A DNA stretch of 64,000 nt from Leucobacter sp. UT-8R-CII-1-4 (GCF_030010235.1 NZ_JASCRS010000003.1:1-64000), one strand, 5' to 3'; shown: positions 1-8,211, counted from the first letter of the stretch. Translations and numbers: made by a program. The notes: generated by a model from the sequence alone, not told the origin.

Positions 1-127
1 ACCACCGCGGCGCCTCAGTGATCCGCTTCCCAGGCCACGTACGATCCGGCAAATCAACCCGAATAATCTCGTGAAACGGACGATACTTATGGACCGGCAT
101 ACCCGACGACTGCTGCATGTTCTTCAT
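1..127 (-). CDS. leuA: 2-isopropylmalate synthase, N-terminal fragment (cut by window edge)
   Basis: First enzyme of leucine biosynthesis, condensing acetyl-CoA with 2-ketoisovalerate in the cytoplasm. Only the first 42 codons are inside the window; the gene runs off the left edge. The ATG at 127-125 follows a GGGAGGG ribosome-binding site. The visible peptide contains SGMPVHKYRPF, then LPDRTWPGKRITEAPRW, which is the characteristic start of the long actinobacterial LeuA type just before the DLRDGNQ catalytic segment that would lie outside. The identification rests on memory of this conserved N-terminus. Too short for most ORF callers at this edge, but the match is specific. Confidence 0.88.
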   Translation of the reverse strand, partial: MKNMQQSSGMPVHKYRPFHEIIRVDLPDRTWPGKRITEAPRW

Positions 128-378
128 CGAACGGCCCTCCCGCTGGTGTTTGCAGGGTGGGCAGGGTTGCGTAAATAGAGGCTCATGGCCGCACCTTCCG
201 GTTCAGGGAGTGGGACTTTTGATCCTCACTCCATTACTCGGCGGAGCCGCCTTATGAGCAGCGCCGCACATGTGAAGCTAATTCGACCACATCTGGGCGC
301 ACGAAACCAGTCATTTCTTCACGAAGGAAGACCCCAATCGGTGTGGGTTTCGACAAAACTACAGCTTGGTACTGACGC
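128..378 (-). promoter_or_regulatory. leuA upstream leader region
   Basis: About 250 bases between leuA and the ybaK-like gene hold no convincing conserved gene. On the minus strand a 20-codon ORF starts with ATG at 186 and its stop (126-124) overlaps the leuA start as ATGA, so it could be translationally coupled; it has only two leucines, so it is not an obvious leucine attenuator peptide. A stem-loop with GGAGTG/CACTCC arms lies at 207-232 (6 bp plus 3 inner pairs). Inference only: this may be a regulated leuA leader. Confidence 0.3.
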
Positions 379-855
379 CTAAGCGGCTTCGGGCACCGTA
401 ATGTCTGCAACCGTGGCCTGATAGGCGCGAATCAGTGCGTCAGCGTCAACAAAAAGACTCAACCCGTGAGCTCCCGCCCCCATTGCAATGCGTGAGCCCA
501 CAATTGAAGCATCAGCAAACACCGGCCAGTCTTGGCTGCTGCCAATCGGTGTAATCGTGCCGCGTTCATAACCGGTCGCGGCGAGCGCAAGCTCAGCCTC
601 GGGCAAACGCAACTTATTCACGCCAACGACCGCGCGCAATTTCGGCCAGGAAATTGCACGACCGCCGGGCACAAGCGCAAAGAGATAGCTGCCATCTGAG
701 CGTTTCACAACGAGGGTTTTCACGATCTCTCTTGGCTCAATACCGAGGATCGCGGCAGCCTCTTCGAGCGATCCAGCGTTCGCCCGCTCTCGAAGCTCGA
801 TATCAAGCCCGCGTGCTGCCGCAGCATCCTGCACTCGTGTTTGCGCGTCTGACAT
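379..855 (-). CDS. YbaK/EbsC-family aminoacyl-tRNA deacylase
   Basis: Predicted 158-residue cytoplasmic editing enzyme of the YbaK/EbsC/ProX family, which hydrolyses mischarged tRNA (Cys-tRNA(Pro) in YbaK). Family hallmarks seen are the segment REIVKTLVVKRSDG with the conserved catalytic-region lysine, the following LVPGG, and the late GSRIAMGAGAHG glycine-rich part. The ATG at 855 is chosen over the upstream ATG at 927 because GGGGGAG sits just before it and the extra 24 residues look non-coding. Divergent from the ABC exporter at 987. Exact tRNA substrate is not deducible. Confidence 0.8.
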   Translation of the reverse strand: MSDAQTRVQDAAAARGLDIELRERANAGSLEEAAAILGIEPREIVKTLVVKRSDGSYLFALVPGGRAISWPKLRAVVGVNKLRLPEAELALAATGYERGTITPIGSSQDWPVFADASIVGSRIAMGAGAHGLSLFVDADALIRAYQATVADITVPEAA

Positions 856-911
856 GCTCTCCCCCTGCGGTCTACTTGGCAACATTCTGTCACCCCACGC
901 TGTGGGCTTCA

Positions 912-942
912 GCATGACAAATGTCATGCCTGAGTCATGACA
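912..942. promoter_or_regulatory. Perfect palindrome plus extra half-site, operator of the exporter promoter
   Basis: GCATGACA (912-919), spacer AA, TGTCATGC (922-929) is a perfect 8+8 inverted repeat. A further copy of the half-site, TCATGACA, follows at 935-942 inside the 8 bp palindrome GTCATGAC (934-941). The array is 45-75 bases before the ABC exporter ATG at 987. Inference: binding site of the NarL-type response regulator encoded at 4729-5382, since such regulators bind inverted heptamers in front of the exporter genes they control. Confidence 0.6.
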
Positions 943-986
943 GCAGCTCAGTGACGACCGACCACCCGCGGTGAAAAGCTAGCAGT

Positions 987-1997
987 ATGAACACACAGCG
1001 CAGCATGCAGCAGACAGCCACAAGTCTGAACGAACCGGCCTTCGAGCTCAGCGGCCTCACCCGGAGTTTTGGCAGCGGGGAGCGTCGCGTGCAGGCGGTT
1101 CGCGGAGTCGACCTCAGCATTGGGCGCGGCGAAATCGTTGCACTGCTCGGCCCAAACGGAGCTGGCAAAACAACAACGATCGACATGATGCTCGGCCTCA
1201 GCGACCCCGATAGCGGATCGGTGCGCGTGCTCGGACAGACGCCGAGGCAAGCTGCCTCGGCGGGCCGGCTCTCTGCACTGATGCAGACCGGCGGCTTGCT
1301 CGCCGACCTCACTGTCGCCGAAACGGTCGAGGTCATCGCGAGTTTTTATGGCGCCAGCGCTCGCGTTGCTGACGTCATGGAACGCACCGGGCTCGAACCG
1401 ATCGCAAAACGAAAGGTAAGCAAATGCTCTGGTGGTGAACAACAGCGTGTGAAATTCGCACTCGCGCTACTGCCAGACCCCGACGTGCTGGTGCTCGATG
1501 AGCCAACCGCAGGCATGGATGTGACTGCCCGCCGCAGGTTTTGGGAAGTGATGCGTGATGAAGCGAACGCTGGGCGCACGATTGTTTTCGCTACCCACTA
1601 CCTCGAAGAAGCCGAACAATTCGCACAACGCACCGTAGTGATGAACCACGGCAAGATCGTCGCAGATGGTGCCACCGCGCAATTGCGCGCAGCGCTCGGC
1701 GGTCGCACCGTGTCAGCTACTTTGCCTGCAGCGCTCTGGCAGCTCGATGCCAAGGCGATCCTCGACGCCCTAAATCTGGCGGAGCTCACCGGGCAACCAT
1801 CAGCAGACACAGCCGGTGACAGCTTGGGTCAAACTCTCGATAGCAACTTCGAAATTGACATCGACGAAAAACGGATCACGCTGCGCACCGCACACTCCGA
1901 TGCGATTGCGGCACGTTTGCTCGAACTGGGCGCGCACGATCTTGAAATCGTGGCGCCAACCCTTGAGACAGCCTTCACCAAGCTGACGCGCGACTAA
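987..1997 (+). CDS. ABC exporter ATP-binding protein (drug-resistance type)
   Basis: ATPase subunit of an ABC-2-type exporter, 336 residues. Walker A GPNGAGKT is at residues 55-62, the signature is CSGGEQQR around 147-154, Walker B is VLVLDEP around 167-173, followed by the H-loop in ATHYLEEA. The C-terminal 110 residues form the extra domain typical of DrrA/CcmA-like drug exporter ATPases. The permease follows 53 bases downstream. The arrangement ATPase, permease, histidine kinase, response regulator resembles the LnrLMN-LnrJK lipid-antibiotic resistance systems of Bacillus, but here with only one permease gene. Substrate unknown; a membrane-active compound is a reasonable guess. Confidence 0.87.
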   Translation: MNTQRSMQQTATSLNEPAFELSGLTRSFGSGERRVQAVRGVDLSIGRGEIVALLGPNGAGKTTTIDMMLGLSDPDSGSVRVLGQTPRQAASAGRLSALMQTGGLLADLTVAETVEVIASFYGASARVADVMERTGLEPIAKRKVSKCSGGEQQRVKFALALLPDPDVLVLDEPTAGMDVTARRRFWEVMRDEANAGRTIVFATHYLEEAEQFAQRTVVMNHGKIVADGATAQLRAALGGRTVSATLPAALWQLDAKAILDALNLAELTGQPSADTAGDSLGQTLDSNFEIDIDEKRITLRTAHSDAIAARLLELGAHDLEIVAPTLETAFTKLTRD

Positions 1998-2050
1998 ACC
2001 GTCGCTCGCGTCACGGGTCTCTCAGCAAAATTCACTTTCAAGGAAAAGCC

Positions 2051-2806
2051 ATGATCTTCTCAGCCACGTTCTTTCGCACCGAAATAAAGCGCCAACTGCG
2101 CAACCCTTACACCCTTGCCTTCACGCTCGGAATGCCCGTTGTGCTCTATCTGATGTTTGGTGTGAGCTCTGACTACACCACCGTAAGCGCAGGCAACGGC
2201 AACGTTTCGCTCTACGTCATGGCTTCTATGGCAGCATTTGGCGCAGCAACGGCCATGAGCTCGATGTGTTCTCTCGCGGCGAGCGAAGTCGGTCAGGGTT
2301 GGGGCAGGCAGATCGCGATGACGCCACTCTCGATGGTCGGCTACGCATTGACCAAACTACTCACGGCAGTCTGCTTCGCGGCGCTCTCGGTCACTGCCGT
2401 GTTCATTCTCGGTAGTTTCACCGGAGCAGAAGCCGACGACCTATGGCGTTGGTTTGCCGTTGCCGGTTTGATTTTGCTGACCAGTTGCATGTTTGGACTG
2501 TTCGGTCTCGGTGTTGGGCTTGCCTTTAACTCTGATTCGGCTGCCGCACTCGCCTCAATTTCGATCACGTTCTTCAGCTTCTTCGGAAACGTGTTTATGC
2601 CGCTCAGCGGAGTCATGCTCGATATTGCGCATTTCACGCCGATGTACGGCTATGTCGCGCTGGTGCGCTGGCCGATCACGGAGGGCGCACTCGTTTCTGG
2701 CGGCTCAGATCCGCTTTGGGCCGTGCTGCTCAATGTCGTCGCTTGGACCGCCGTGTTCGCGATCATCACCCGCATCGGTGTGCTTCGTTCGCGCCAGCGC
2801 CGCTAG
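2051..2806 (+). CDS. ABC-2-type exporter permease
   Basis: Membrane subunit, 251 residues, about six hydrophobic segments, with the ABC-2 family layout: a cytoplasmic N-terminus (RTEIKRQLRNP) leading into the first helix, and the late segment SFFGNVFMPLSGVML corresponding to the conserved loop near the fifth helix. AAGGAAA lies just before the ATG. Partner of the ATPase at 987-1997. A single permease gene suggests a homodimer. The SGNH hydrolase follows after 15 bases, so the genes are likely co-transcribed. Confidence 0.85.
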   Translation: MIFSATFFRTEIKRQLRNPYTLAFTLGMPVVLYLMFGVSSDYTTVSAGNGNVSLYVMASMAAFGAATAMSSMCSLAASEVGQGWGRQIAMTPLSMVGYALTKLLTAVCFAALSVTAVFILGSFTGAEADDLWRWFAVAGLILLTSCMFGLFGLGVGLAFNSDSAAALASISITFFSFFGNVFMPLSGVMLDIAHFTPMYGYVALVRWPITEGALVSGGSDPLWAVLLNVVAWTAVFAIITRIGVLRSRQRR

Positions 2807-2821
2807 TCAGGTTGGTCGGTT

Positions 2822-3601
2822 TTGCTTGCCGTCGGTTACGCTGGGCGAGTGTTTCCAGGTCACTCCCCAGCGCTCGGCGTGAAAGCGCTCGCGCTCTCGG
2901 CGACAGCCACACTCGCAAAACGGTTCGGCCAGGCCAGGCTTTTTGAGATTGCCAATCGGCCGCTGATGGAACTGGCAGAGATGCAGCCGGTAACTGCGGC
3001 GTGGTGGCGCGAGCGGCGCAAACAGCCAGGCGAATTCCATTACTTGGCGCTTGGCGACTCAACGGCGCAGGGAATCGGCGCTTCTGTGCCGGGCAGAAGC
3101 TATGTTGGTCAGCTCGCGGATCGAATCGAAGCTCAGCTCGACGCCCCGATTGCGGTTACCAATCTTGGGGTTTCTGGCGCGCCGAGCGACCTTTGTGTGC
3201 GCGACCAATTGCCACGGGCAGCGAAAGTGCTCGCTAAACGCCAGGCAGACCTAGTCACCTTGGCGATAGGCGCGAACGATATCGCGCAGTGGAATCCCCG
3301 AGCGTTTCACCGCAATCTCAATACGATTCTTGACGCGCTGCCAAGCGAGACCATTCTTGCCGAACTGCCAAGTTTTCATCTGCCAAAGAATGAACGCAAG
3401 GTGCACGAAGCCAACGGCATCGTGCACGTCATCGCCGAGGCGCGGCACCTCAGCGTGGTACCGCTCTACGCGGCGACAAAAGCACGCGGTATCAACGGCA
3501 TTCTCACTGAATTCGCTGGCGACGCGTTTCACCCAAATGATCGTGGGTATGAGGTTTGGGCTGATGCATTTTGGCCGCTCGTTCGCACAAGATTGACTTA
3601 G
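2822..3601 (+). CDS. SGNH/GDSL-family hydrolase
   Basis: Predicted esterase or lipase of the SGNH fold. Block I is ALGDSTAQG with the catalytic serine, block II is the glycine in LGVSGAPSD, block III is IGANDIA with the asparagine, and block V is GDAFHPNDRG with the Asp-His pair. No signal peptide is evident. The reading frame is open from a TTG at 2822; a GTG at 2849 is an alternative start and there is no clear ribosome-binding site for either. It sits between the exporter permease and the sensor kinase, so it is probably part of the same stress or resistance unit, possibly modifying the compound or a lipid. Confidence 0.78.
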   Translation: MLAVGYAGRVFPGHSPALGVKALALSATATLAKRFGQARLFEIANRPLMELAEMQPVTAAWWRERRKQPGEFHYLALGDSTAQGIGASVPGRSYVGQLADRIEAQLDAPIAVTNLGVSGAPSDLCVRDQLPRAAKVLAKRQADLVTLAIGANDIAQWNPRAFHRNLNTILDALPSETILAELPSFHLPKNERKVHEANGIVHVIAEARHLSVVPLYAATKARGINGILTEFAGDAFHPNDRGYEVWADAFWPLVRTRLT

Positions 3602-3610
3602 GCTCAAACC

Positions 3611-4735
3611 ATGACGATCCCTGAAACGTCACGCTCGACACCCCTCACACGCACGGCGAAGGCTGAACAGACTAGCCCCTGGCAGCGGTACGGCTGGCTC
3701 ATGTCAGTTGTCTGGCTCGGTTTCTTGTACTACCCAGCTGTCGGGCTTCTCGAGTCGAACGCTGAGGGTTGGGCAGTCACACTCGGTTGGAGCGCCCTGG
3801 TGGCCTTTGCGCTCTGTTACCTTGGCGGTTTCATTCTGGGTATGCGCGACGGCTGGCATGCACCCTCTCGCCCGGTCATTGCACTATTTTTGGCCGATGC
3901 ACTGTTCGCGGCTCTCACGATCCCTGCACTGGGCTGGGGCGCTACCAGCTTTCTGCCGTTCCTCATGGCCTACGCGTCGTACGTGTTGGGCGTGGTCTGG
4001 CACTGGGTTACTGCAACACTTTCAGTGCTGCTGACCCTTGCAGCTGTGGTGGCCACGTACTTGCTCGGCCAGCGGCCTGCGGTGATGCTGCTTGCGGTTG
4101 TCGTTGTGATGTTCGTCGTGAATTCGATTAACGTCTGGCTCATCACCCGGTCGATTACCGCCGACATCTTGCGAGTGGATCTCGCAACCAGTGAAGAACG
4201 CGAATCAGTCGCCCGAGATGTGCACGATCTGATCGGCCACTCACTCACCGTGGTAAAGCTCAAGGCTGAACTTGCAATGCGCCTGGTAGAGAACAATCCA
4301 GAGGCGGCTAAGGCCGAAATGAGTGAGATTATTCGGCTTACCGGTGAAGCAATCTCGGGAGTTCGAAGCACGGTGACCGGTCTTCGCGCCGACGGGTTGG
4401 CGGAGCAAGTGTCGGCGAGCACGTCTGCGCTCGAATCAGCCGGCATAACTGTGACAGTTGTTGGCGAGGTCACCGCGCTCTCGCCCGCTCAGGCCATCAC
4501 GACCGCTTGGATCCTGCGCGAGGCAACCACGAATGTGCTTCGGCACGCGCGGGCAAGCAAAGTTGAGATCGCCTTCGCTCCCGGCACTGCCCGCATTCAC
4601 GACAATGGCATCGGAGAGATTGCAAAGCCGGGCAACGGATTGCGGGGCATGGCGGAACGCGCTGCCGCTGCTGGCGCGGTGCTGCACCTTGAATCGTCGG
4701 CCGAACGCGGAACTGAGGTGAGCCTGACATGGTGA
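3611..4735 (+). CDS. Sensor histidine kinase, DesK/NarL-system type
   Basis: Membrane sensor kinase, 374 residues. Five or six hydrophobic segments cover residues 30-175 with almost no extracytoplasmic domain, as in DesK-like intramembrane sensors. The HisKA_3 dimerisation motif ARDVHDLIGH puts the phospho-histidine at about H205; the ATPase part has REATTNVLRHA (N box), DNGIG and GNGLRGM (G boxes). The stop overlaps the response regulator start as ATGGTGA, giving tight coupling. It likely senses membrane perturbation or exporter activity. Confidence 0.87.
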   Translation: MTIPETSRSTPLTRTAKAEQTSPWQRYGWLMSVVWLGFLYYPAVGLLESNAEGWAVTLGWSALVAFALCYLGGFILGMRDGWHAPSRPVIALFLADALFAALTIPALGWGATSFLPFLMAYASYVLGVVWHWVTATLSVLLTLAAVVATYLLGQRPAVMLLAVVVVMFVVNSINVWLITRSITADILRVDLATSEERESVARDVHDLIGHSLTVVKLKAELAMRLVENNPEAAKAEMSEIIRLTGEAISGVRSTVTGLRADGLAEQVSASTSALESAGITVTVVGEVTALSPAQAITTAWILREATTNVLRHARASKVEIAFAPGTARIHDNGIGEIAKPGNGLRGMAERAAAAGAVLHLESSAERGTEVSLTW

Positions 4736-5382
4736 CATTCACCGGAGAAATTCCCGCCGCCGACAGCTCAAAGAACACCATCAGGCTGCTTATCGTTGAC
4801 GACCAGGCGCTCGTGCGCGGTGCGCTCGGTGCTTTGCTCGATTTGGAAGAAGACCTCACGACCGTTGGTTTCGCGGCAGATGCGAAAAGCGCGGTGGATC
4901 AGACCATCGCCCTGCAGCCAGATGTTTGTCTCATGGATATTCAAATGCCGGGTGATGATGGGATTGTCGCTACCCGGCTGGTGCGCGAGGCCTGCTCAAG
5001 CACCAAGGTGCTGATCGTTACGACGTTTGCACGGCCGGGGTATTTGCGCGCTGCGCTTGAGGCCGGGGCCGGTGGATTTATCGTGAAGGACGCCTCGCCC
5101 GAGCACCTGGCTGACGCGGTACGCAGGGTGCATGCTGGATTGCGAGTGGTCGATCCAGCGCTTGCCGAAGCTTCGCTGTTTGAAGGCGCGAACCCGCTGA
5201 GCGAACGGGAGCAGGAGATTCTTCGTTTGGCTGGCGAGGGTCAGAGCGCGGCTCACATTGCCGCCGAGGTGTTTCTTTCGGCGGGCACGGTGCGCAATCA
5301 TCTCTCGTCGGCGATCGGCAAAACTGGTGCGCGCAACCGCGCGGGGGCTGCCAAGATTGCGCGCGACAAAGGCTGGATCTAG
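4729..5382 (+). CDS. NarL/LuxR-family response regulator
   Basis: Cytoplasmic DNA-binding partner of the preceding kinase, 217 residues. The receiver domain has the acidic pair in LLIVDDQALVR, the phospho-acceptor aspartate in DVCLMDIQMPG, the threonine in LIVTTFAR and the lysine in FIVKDASPE. The C-terminal LuxR helix-turn-helix is LSEREQEILRLAGEG through AEVFLSAGTVRNHLSSAIGK. Its likely target is the palindrome at 912-929 before the exporter operon. Confidence 0.9.
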   Translation: MVTFTGEIPAADSSKNTIRLLIVDDQALVRGALGALLDLEEDLTTVGFAADAKSAVDQTIALQPDVCLMDIQMPGDDGIVATRLVREACSSTKVLIVTTFARPGYLRAALEAGAGGFIVKDASPEHLADAVRRVHAGLRVVDPALAEASLFEGANPLSEREQEILRLAGEGQSAAHIAAEVFLSAGTVRNHLSSAIGKTGARNRAGAAKIARDKGWI

Positions 5383-5387
5383 ACGCA

Positions 5388-5479
5388 ACACCCGCGAGTG
5401 GATACGTTGTCGGCGAGTGGATACGTCGGGACAGTGTTCCGGTGCACCATTTCGCTACAACGTATCCACTCACGGGTGT
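5388..5479. repeat. Large inverted repeat with a third internal copy, between convergent genes
   Basis: The arms 5388-5410 and 5457-5479 are 23 bases each and reverse complementary except for one position; both contain GAGTGGATACGTTGT. A third, directly repeated copy of CGAGTGGATACGT lies at 5414-5426 in the 46-base spacer. The element fills most of the gap between the response regulator (ends 5382) and the aldo/keto reductase (ends 5500 on the other strand). The long loop and absence of a T-run argue against a simple intrinsic terminator; a REP/MITE-like intergenic repeat or a bidirectional RNA-end structure is possible. Confidence 0.75.
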
Positions 5480-5499
5480 GAACGATGTCGTGCGTGTGA

Positions 5500-6333
5500 T
5501 TACGCGTTGAACTCGCTTGGGTGTGGGCCACGGCGGCCACCGTTTTCAAGAGCGTCGATTGCCGCGAGGTCTGCTGCGGCAAGCTCAAAATCGAACAGGT
5601 TCAGGTTCTCGGCGATTCGAGACGGCGTGACCGATTTCGGAATCACAATGCGGCCCTGCTGCAGGTGCCAGCGCAGCACTACCTGCGCTGGAGTCTTGCC
5701 GTGGCGTTCTGCGAGTGAAACAACCACTGGATCGGCGAGCACATCGCCCTGTGCGATGGGGCTCCACGCCTCGGTGAGAATGCCACGAGCTGCGTTTGCT
5801 TCAGCAACCTCTCGGTTCTGGAATGACGGGTGCAGCTCGACCTGATTCAGCACGGGAACAATGCCGTTCTCGCTCGCAATACGATCCAGATGCTCGGGCT
5901 GAAAGTTCGAGACACCGATCGCACGCACTCGTCCGTCTGCATAAATCTTTTCAAGCGCACGCCAGGTATCTGCGTAGAGATCCTTTTCTGGCGTTGGCCA
6001 GTGAATCAGAAAGAGATCCAGCTGGTCGAGGCCGAGGCGCTCAAGTGCATCATCGTAGGCACGGAGTGTGCTGTCGTAACCCTGCTCACTGTTCCACACC
6101 TTTGAGGTGATGAACAGCTCGTCGCGGGCAATTCCCGAACCGGCAAGAGCCCGACCAACGCCTTCTTCATTGCCGTAGATCGCTGCGGTGTCGATGCTCC
6201 GGTAGCCGGCAGCAAGAGCCGCCTCGACTGCACGCTGTGTCTCATCGTTTGGCACTTGAAAGACACCAAAACCAAGCTGTGGCATCTCGATGCCGTTGTT
6301 GAGGGTGAGGGTGGTCACCTGAGGGGTGTTCAT
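5500..6333 (-). CDS. Aldo/keto reductase (AKR5-like)
   Basis: NADPH-dependent cytoplasmic reductase of carbonyl compounds, 277 residues. Seen: YRSIDTAAIYGNEEGVGRAL (catalytic Asp and Tyr), the lysine in FITSKVWN, the histidine in LFLIHWPTP, IGVSNFQPEHL, and the cofactor phosphate segment IVIPKSVTPSRIAENL. These are the standard 2,5-diketo-D-gluconate-reductase-type motifs. The ATG at 6333 is preferred because GGAG lies just upstream; the open frame extends to 6390 without family similarity. Sixty bases downstream of the MFS gene, same strand, so probably co-transcribed. Confidence 0.9.
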   Translation of the reverse strand: MNTPQVTTLTLNNGIEMPQLGFGVFQVPNDETQRAVEAALAAGYRSIDTAAIYGNEEGVGRALAGSGIARDELFITSKVWNSEQGYDSTLRAYDDALERLGLDQLDLFLIHWPTPEKDLYADTWRALEKIYADGRVRAIGVSNFQPEHLDRIASENGIVPVLNQVELHPSFQNREVAEANAARGILTEAWSPIAQGDVLADPVVVSLAERHGKTPAQVVLRWHLQQGRIVIPKSVTPSRIAENLNLFDFELAAADLAAIDALENGGRRGPHPSEFNA

Positions 6334-6393
6334 CGGATTTCTCCTTCGGGTTGGGAAATTTGCTGTGGTTTGGGGTGGCTCGCTGCCCACACC

Positions 6394-7626
6394 CTAGGCC
6401 ATTGCCGAGGCACTGGCCTGTGACGCAACGGGAGTTTCACCGAGAGCGTCAGTCTTTTCATTTCGCGCCGTCACTGCGGCAAAAATCATGACGATGACAG
6501 CTGCGAGGGTCATGATTGAGCCGATCCAGATTGGTGCGGTGTAGCCAAGTCCGGCGGCGATACCTATGCCGCCAGCCCAAGCTCCGAGCGCATTGCCAAG
6601 GTTGAAGGCGGCAATGTTCGCGCCAGAGGCGAGAGTCGGCGCGGATCCCGCGAAGTGCATGATTCTGGCCTGCAGCGGGGGCACCGTACCAAAACCGAAT
6701 CCGCCCATCATGAAGAGCAGCACGGTCGTGGCGATTGGCGATCCAGCGAGCAATGAAAACGATGCAAGCACCAGAGTGAGCGAAGAAACAAACACGAGCA
6801 GCGTACCGTCGATTGAACGATCGGCGAGTTTGCCTCCGGCCCAATTGCCGATCAACAGGCCCACACCAAAGAGCACAAGCAGCCAGGGCACTGTTGTGCT
6901 CGCGAAGCCGCTGACTTCGGTGAGGGTGTAGGCGATGTAGGTGAATGCACCAAACATGCCACCGAAGGCGAGCACCGTCACTATGAGCGACAGCCAGACC
7001 TGGACCGATCGGAAGGCGCGCAATTCACCTTGAAGTCCGAGTTCGGCGGCTTGCTGCCCGGCAGTTGTCGGAGCTTGCTGTTTGCCTGCTGGTACTAGCA
7101 AGGCAATTCCTATCAGTGCGATCACGCCGATGGCTGAGATCACCCAGAATGTCGATCGCCAGCCAAATTGCTGGCCAAGGAATGTGCCAAACGGCACCCC
7201 GAACACATTGGCCGCGGTGAGGCCAGTGAACATGATTGCGATGGCTCCGGCCTTTTTATCTGGCGCGACAAGGTCTGCTGCGACGACCGCGCCGATGCCA
7301 AAGAATGCGCCGTGGCTGAGCGCCGCGAGCACTCTGCCGGCCATGGCGAGTTCGTAGCCGCTGCCAATTGCTGTGACAAGATTTCCAACGATAAAGAGCA
7401 GTACGAGGCCGAGCAGTACCGGTTTGCGGGGCAACTTTGTGGTGGCGGCGGTGAGCGCGAGAGCGCCTACGACCACGCCAAGCGCGTAGCCGGAAATGAG
7501 CCAACCGGCGGCGGCTTCGCTTACGCCAAGATCGATTGCGACTTCTGGCAACAACCCCATGATGACAAATTCAGTGAGGCCAATGCCGAATGCCCCAAGC
7601 GCGAGCGCGATAAGTCCGAGTGGCAT
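6394..7626 (-). CDS. MFS efflux transporter (DHA1/AraJ-Cmx type)
   Basis: Twelve-helix major facilitator exporter, 410 residues. The N-terminus LGAFGIGLTEFVIMGLLPEVA is typical of the AraJ/Cmx/NepI drug and metabolite exporters; SGYALGVVVGAL and the A-like motif region TKLPRKPVLLGL follow, and GRVLAALSHGAFFGIG is the motif C-like stretch. Divergent from the MarR regulator, with inverted repeats between the two, so it is probably repressed by it. Substrate unknown. Confidence 0.87.
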   Translation of the reverse strand: MPLGLIALALGAFGIGLTEFVIMGLLPEVAIDLGVSEAAAGWLISGYALGVVVGALALTAATTKLPRKPVLLGLVLLFIVGNLVTAIGSGYELAMAGRVLAALSHGAFFGIGAVVAADLVAPDKKAGAIAIMFTGLTAANVFGVPFGTFLGQQFGWRSTFWVISAIGVIALIGIALLVPAGKQQAPTTAGQQAAELGLQGELRAFRSVQVWLSLIVTVLAFGGMFGAFTYIAYTLTEVSGFASTTVPWLLVLFGVGLLIGNWAGGKLADRSIDGTLLVFVSSLTLVLASFSLLAGSPIATTVLLFMMGGFGFGTVPPLQARIMHFAGSAPTLASGANIAAFNLGNALGAWAGGIGIAAGLGYTAPIWIGSIMTLAAVIVMIFAAVTARNEKTDALGETPVASQASASAMA

Positions 7627-7643
7627 GTGCTGGCCTTTCTGTT

Positions 7644-7723
7644 AAAATAGTTGCAGACGCGCACTATTGCGACTGCGAAGATAATCATTGCACACGCAAC
7701 TAATGCGCGCAAGCAACTATTTT
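7644..7723. promoter_or_regulatory. MarR operator region with GCAACTAT repeats
   Basis: The divergent promoter gap holds AAAATAGTTGC at 7644-7654 and its exact reverse complement GCAACTATTTT at 7713-7723. Related half-sites lie between: GCACTATTGC near 7661-7670 and GCAACTAATGC near 7697-7707. A GATAAT box near 7680 could serve as a -10. The repeated half-sites fit autoregulation by MarR and control of the MFS pump; the regulator-site pairing is inferred from position. Confidence 0.6.
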
Positions 7724-7749
7724 TGATGGGCGCGAAATCAAGGAGCCTC

Positions 7750-8211
7750 ATGGGAATCGCAGACGACGCAGTGGAAATTCGCGCGCGCGGCTGGCGCACC
7801 CTCGCAGCCCTGCACGGACTGATCGAGGCGGAGCTTGAGCGCTCCCTCAGCCGCGAATTTGAACTCTCGGTGGTCGAATACACCGTGCTTGACGCGCTCA
7901 GCAGGCAGGACGGCTGGCACATGCGAATGCAGCAGCTAGCCCGCGCAACAGCGCTGAGCCCAAGCGCAACCACGCGCCTAGTGAACCGCCTCGAAGACCG
8001 CGGTCTACTCACCCGAATTCTCTGCGTCGACGATCGGCGCGGAATCTACACCGAACTCACCACGACCGGCCAAGCCCTCTACGAAAAAGCACACCCGGTG
8101 CACGACGCCACCCTGCAGCGCGTACTAGCCGAAGCGAGCGAGCAGCCAGAACTCGCCCCCGTGGTGCACGTGCTGCAGGAACAAGACACCCCGCTGGCAG
8201 CCACGAGCTAG
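7750..8211 (+). CDS. MarR-family transcriptional regulator
   Basis: Winged-helix repressor, 153 residues. The DNA-binding part runs from LEYTVLDALS-like VVEYTVLDALSRQDG through LARATALSPSATTRLVNRLEDRGLLTR, and the wing is CVDDRRGIYTELTTTG. The ATG at 7750 is chosen because AAGGAGC precedes it; upstream in-frame starts fall inside the operator region. Divergent from the MFS pump it probably represses. Its stop overlaps the convergent lipid-kinase stop within the four bases CTAG at 8208-8211. Confidence 0.9.
   Translation: MGIADDAVEIRARGWRTLAALHGLIEAELERSLSREFELSVVEYTVLDALSRQDGWHMRMQQLARATALSPSATTRLVNRLEDRGLLTRILCVDDRRGIYTELTTTGQALYEKAHPVHDATLQRVLAEASEQPELAPVVHVLQEQDTPLAATS

Noticed and set aside
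5388-5479. A CRISPR-like array, because one 13-base motif occurs three times.
   Set aside because: One copy is inverted, spacing is unequal, and there are no regular spacers or cas genes.
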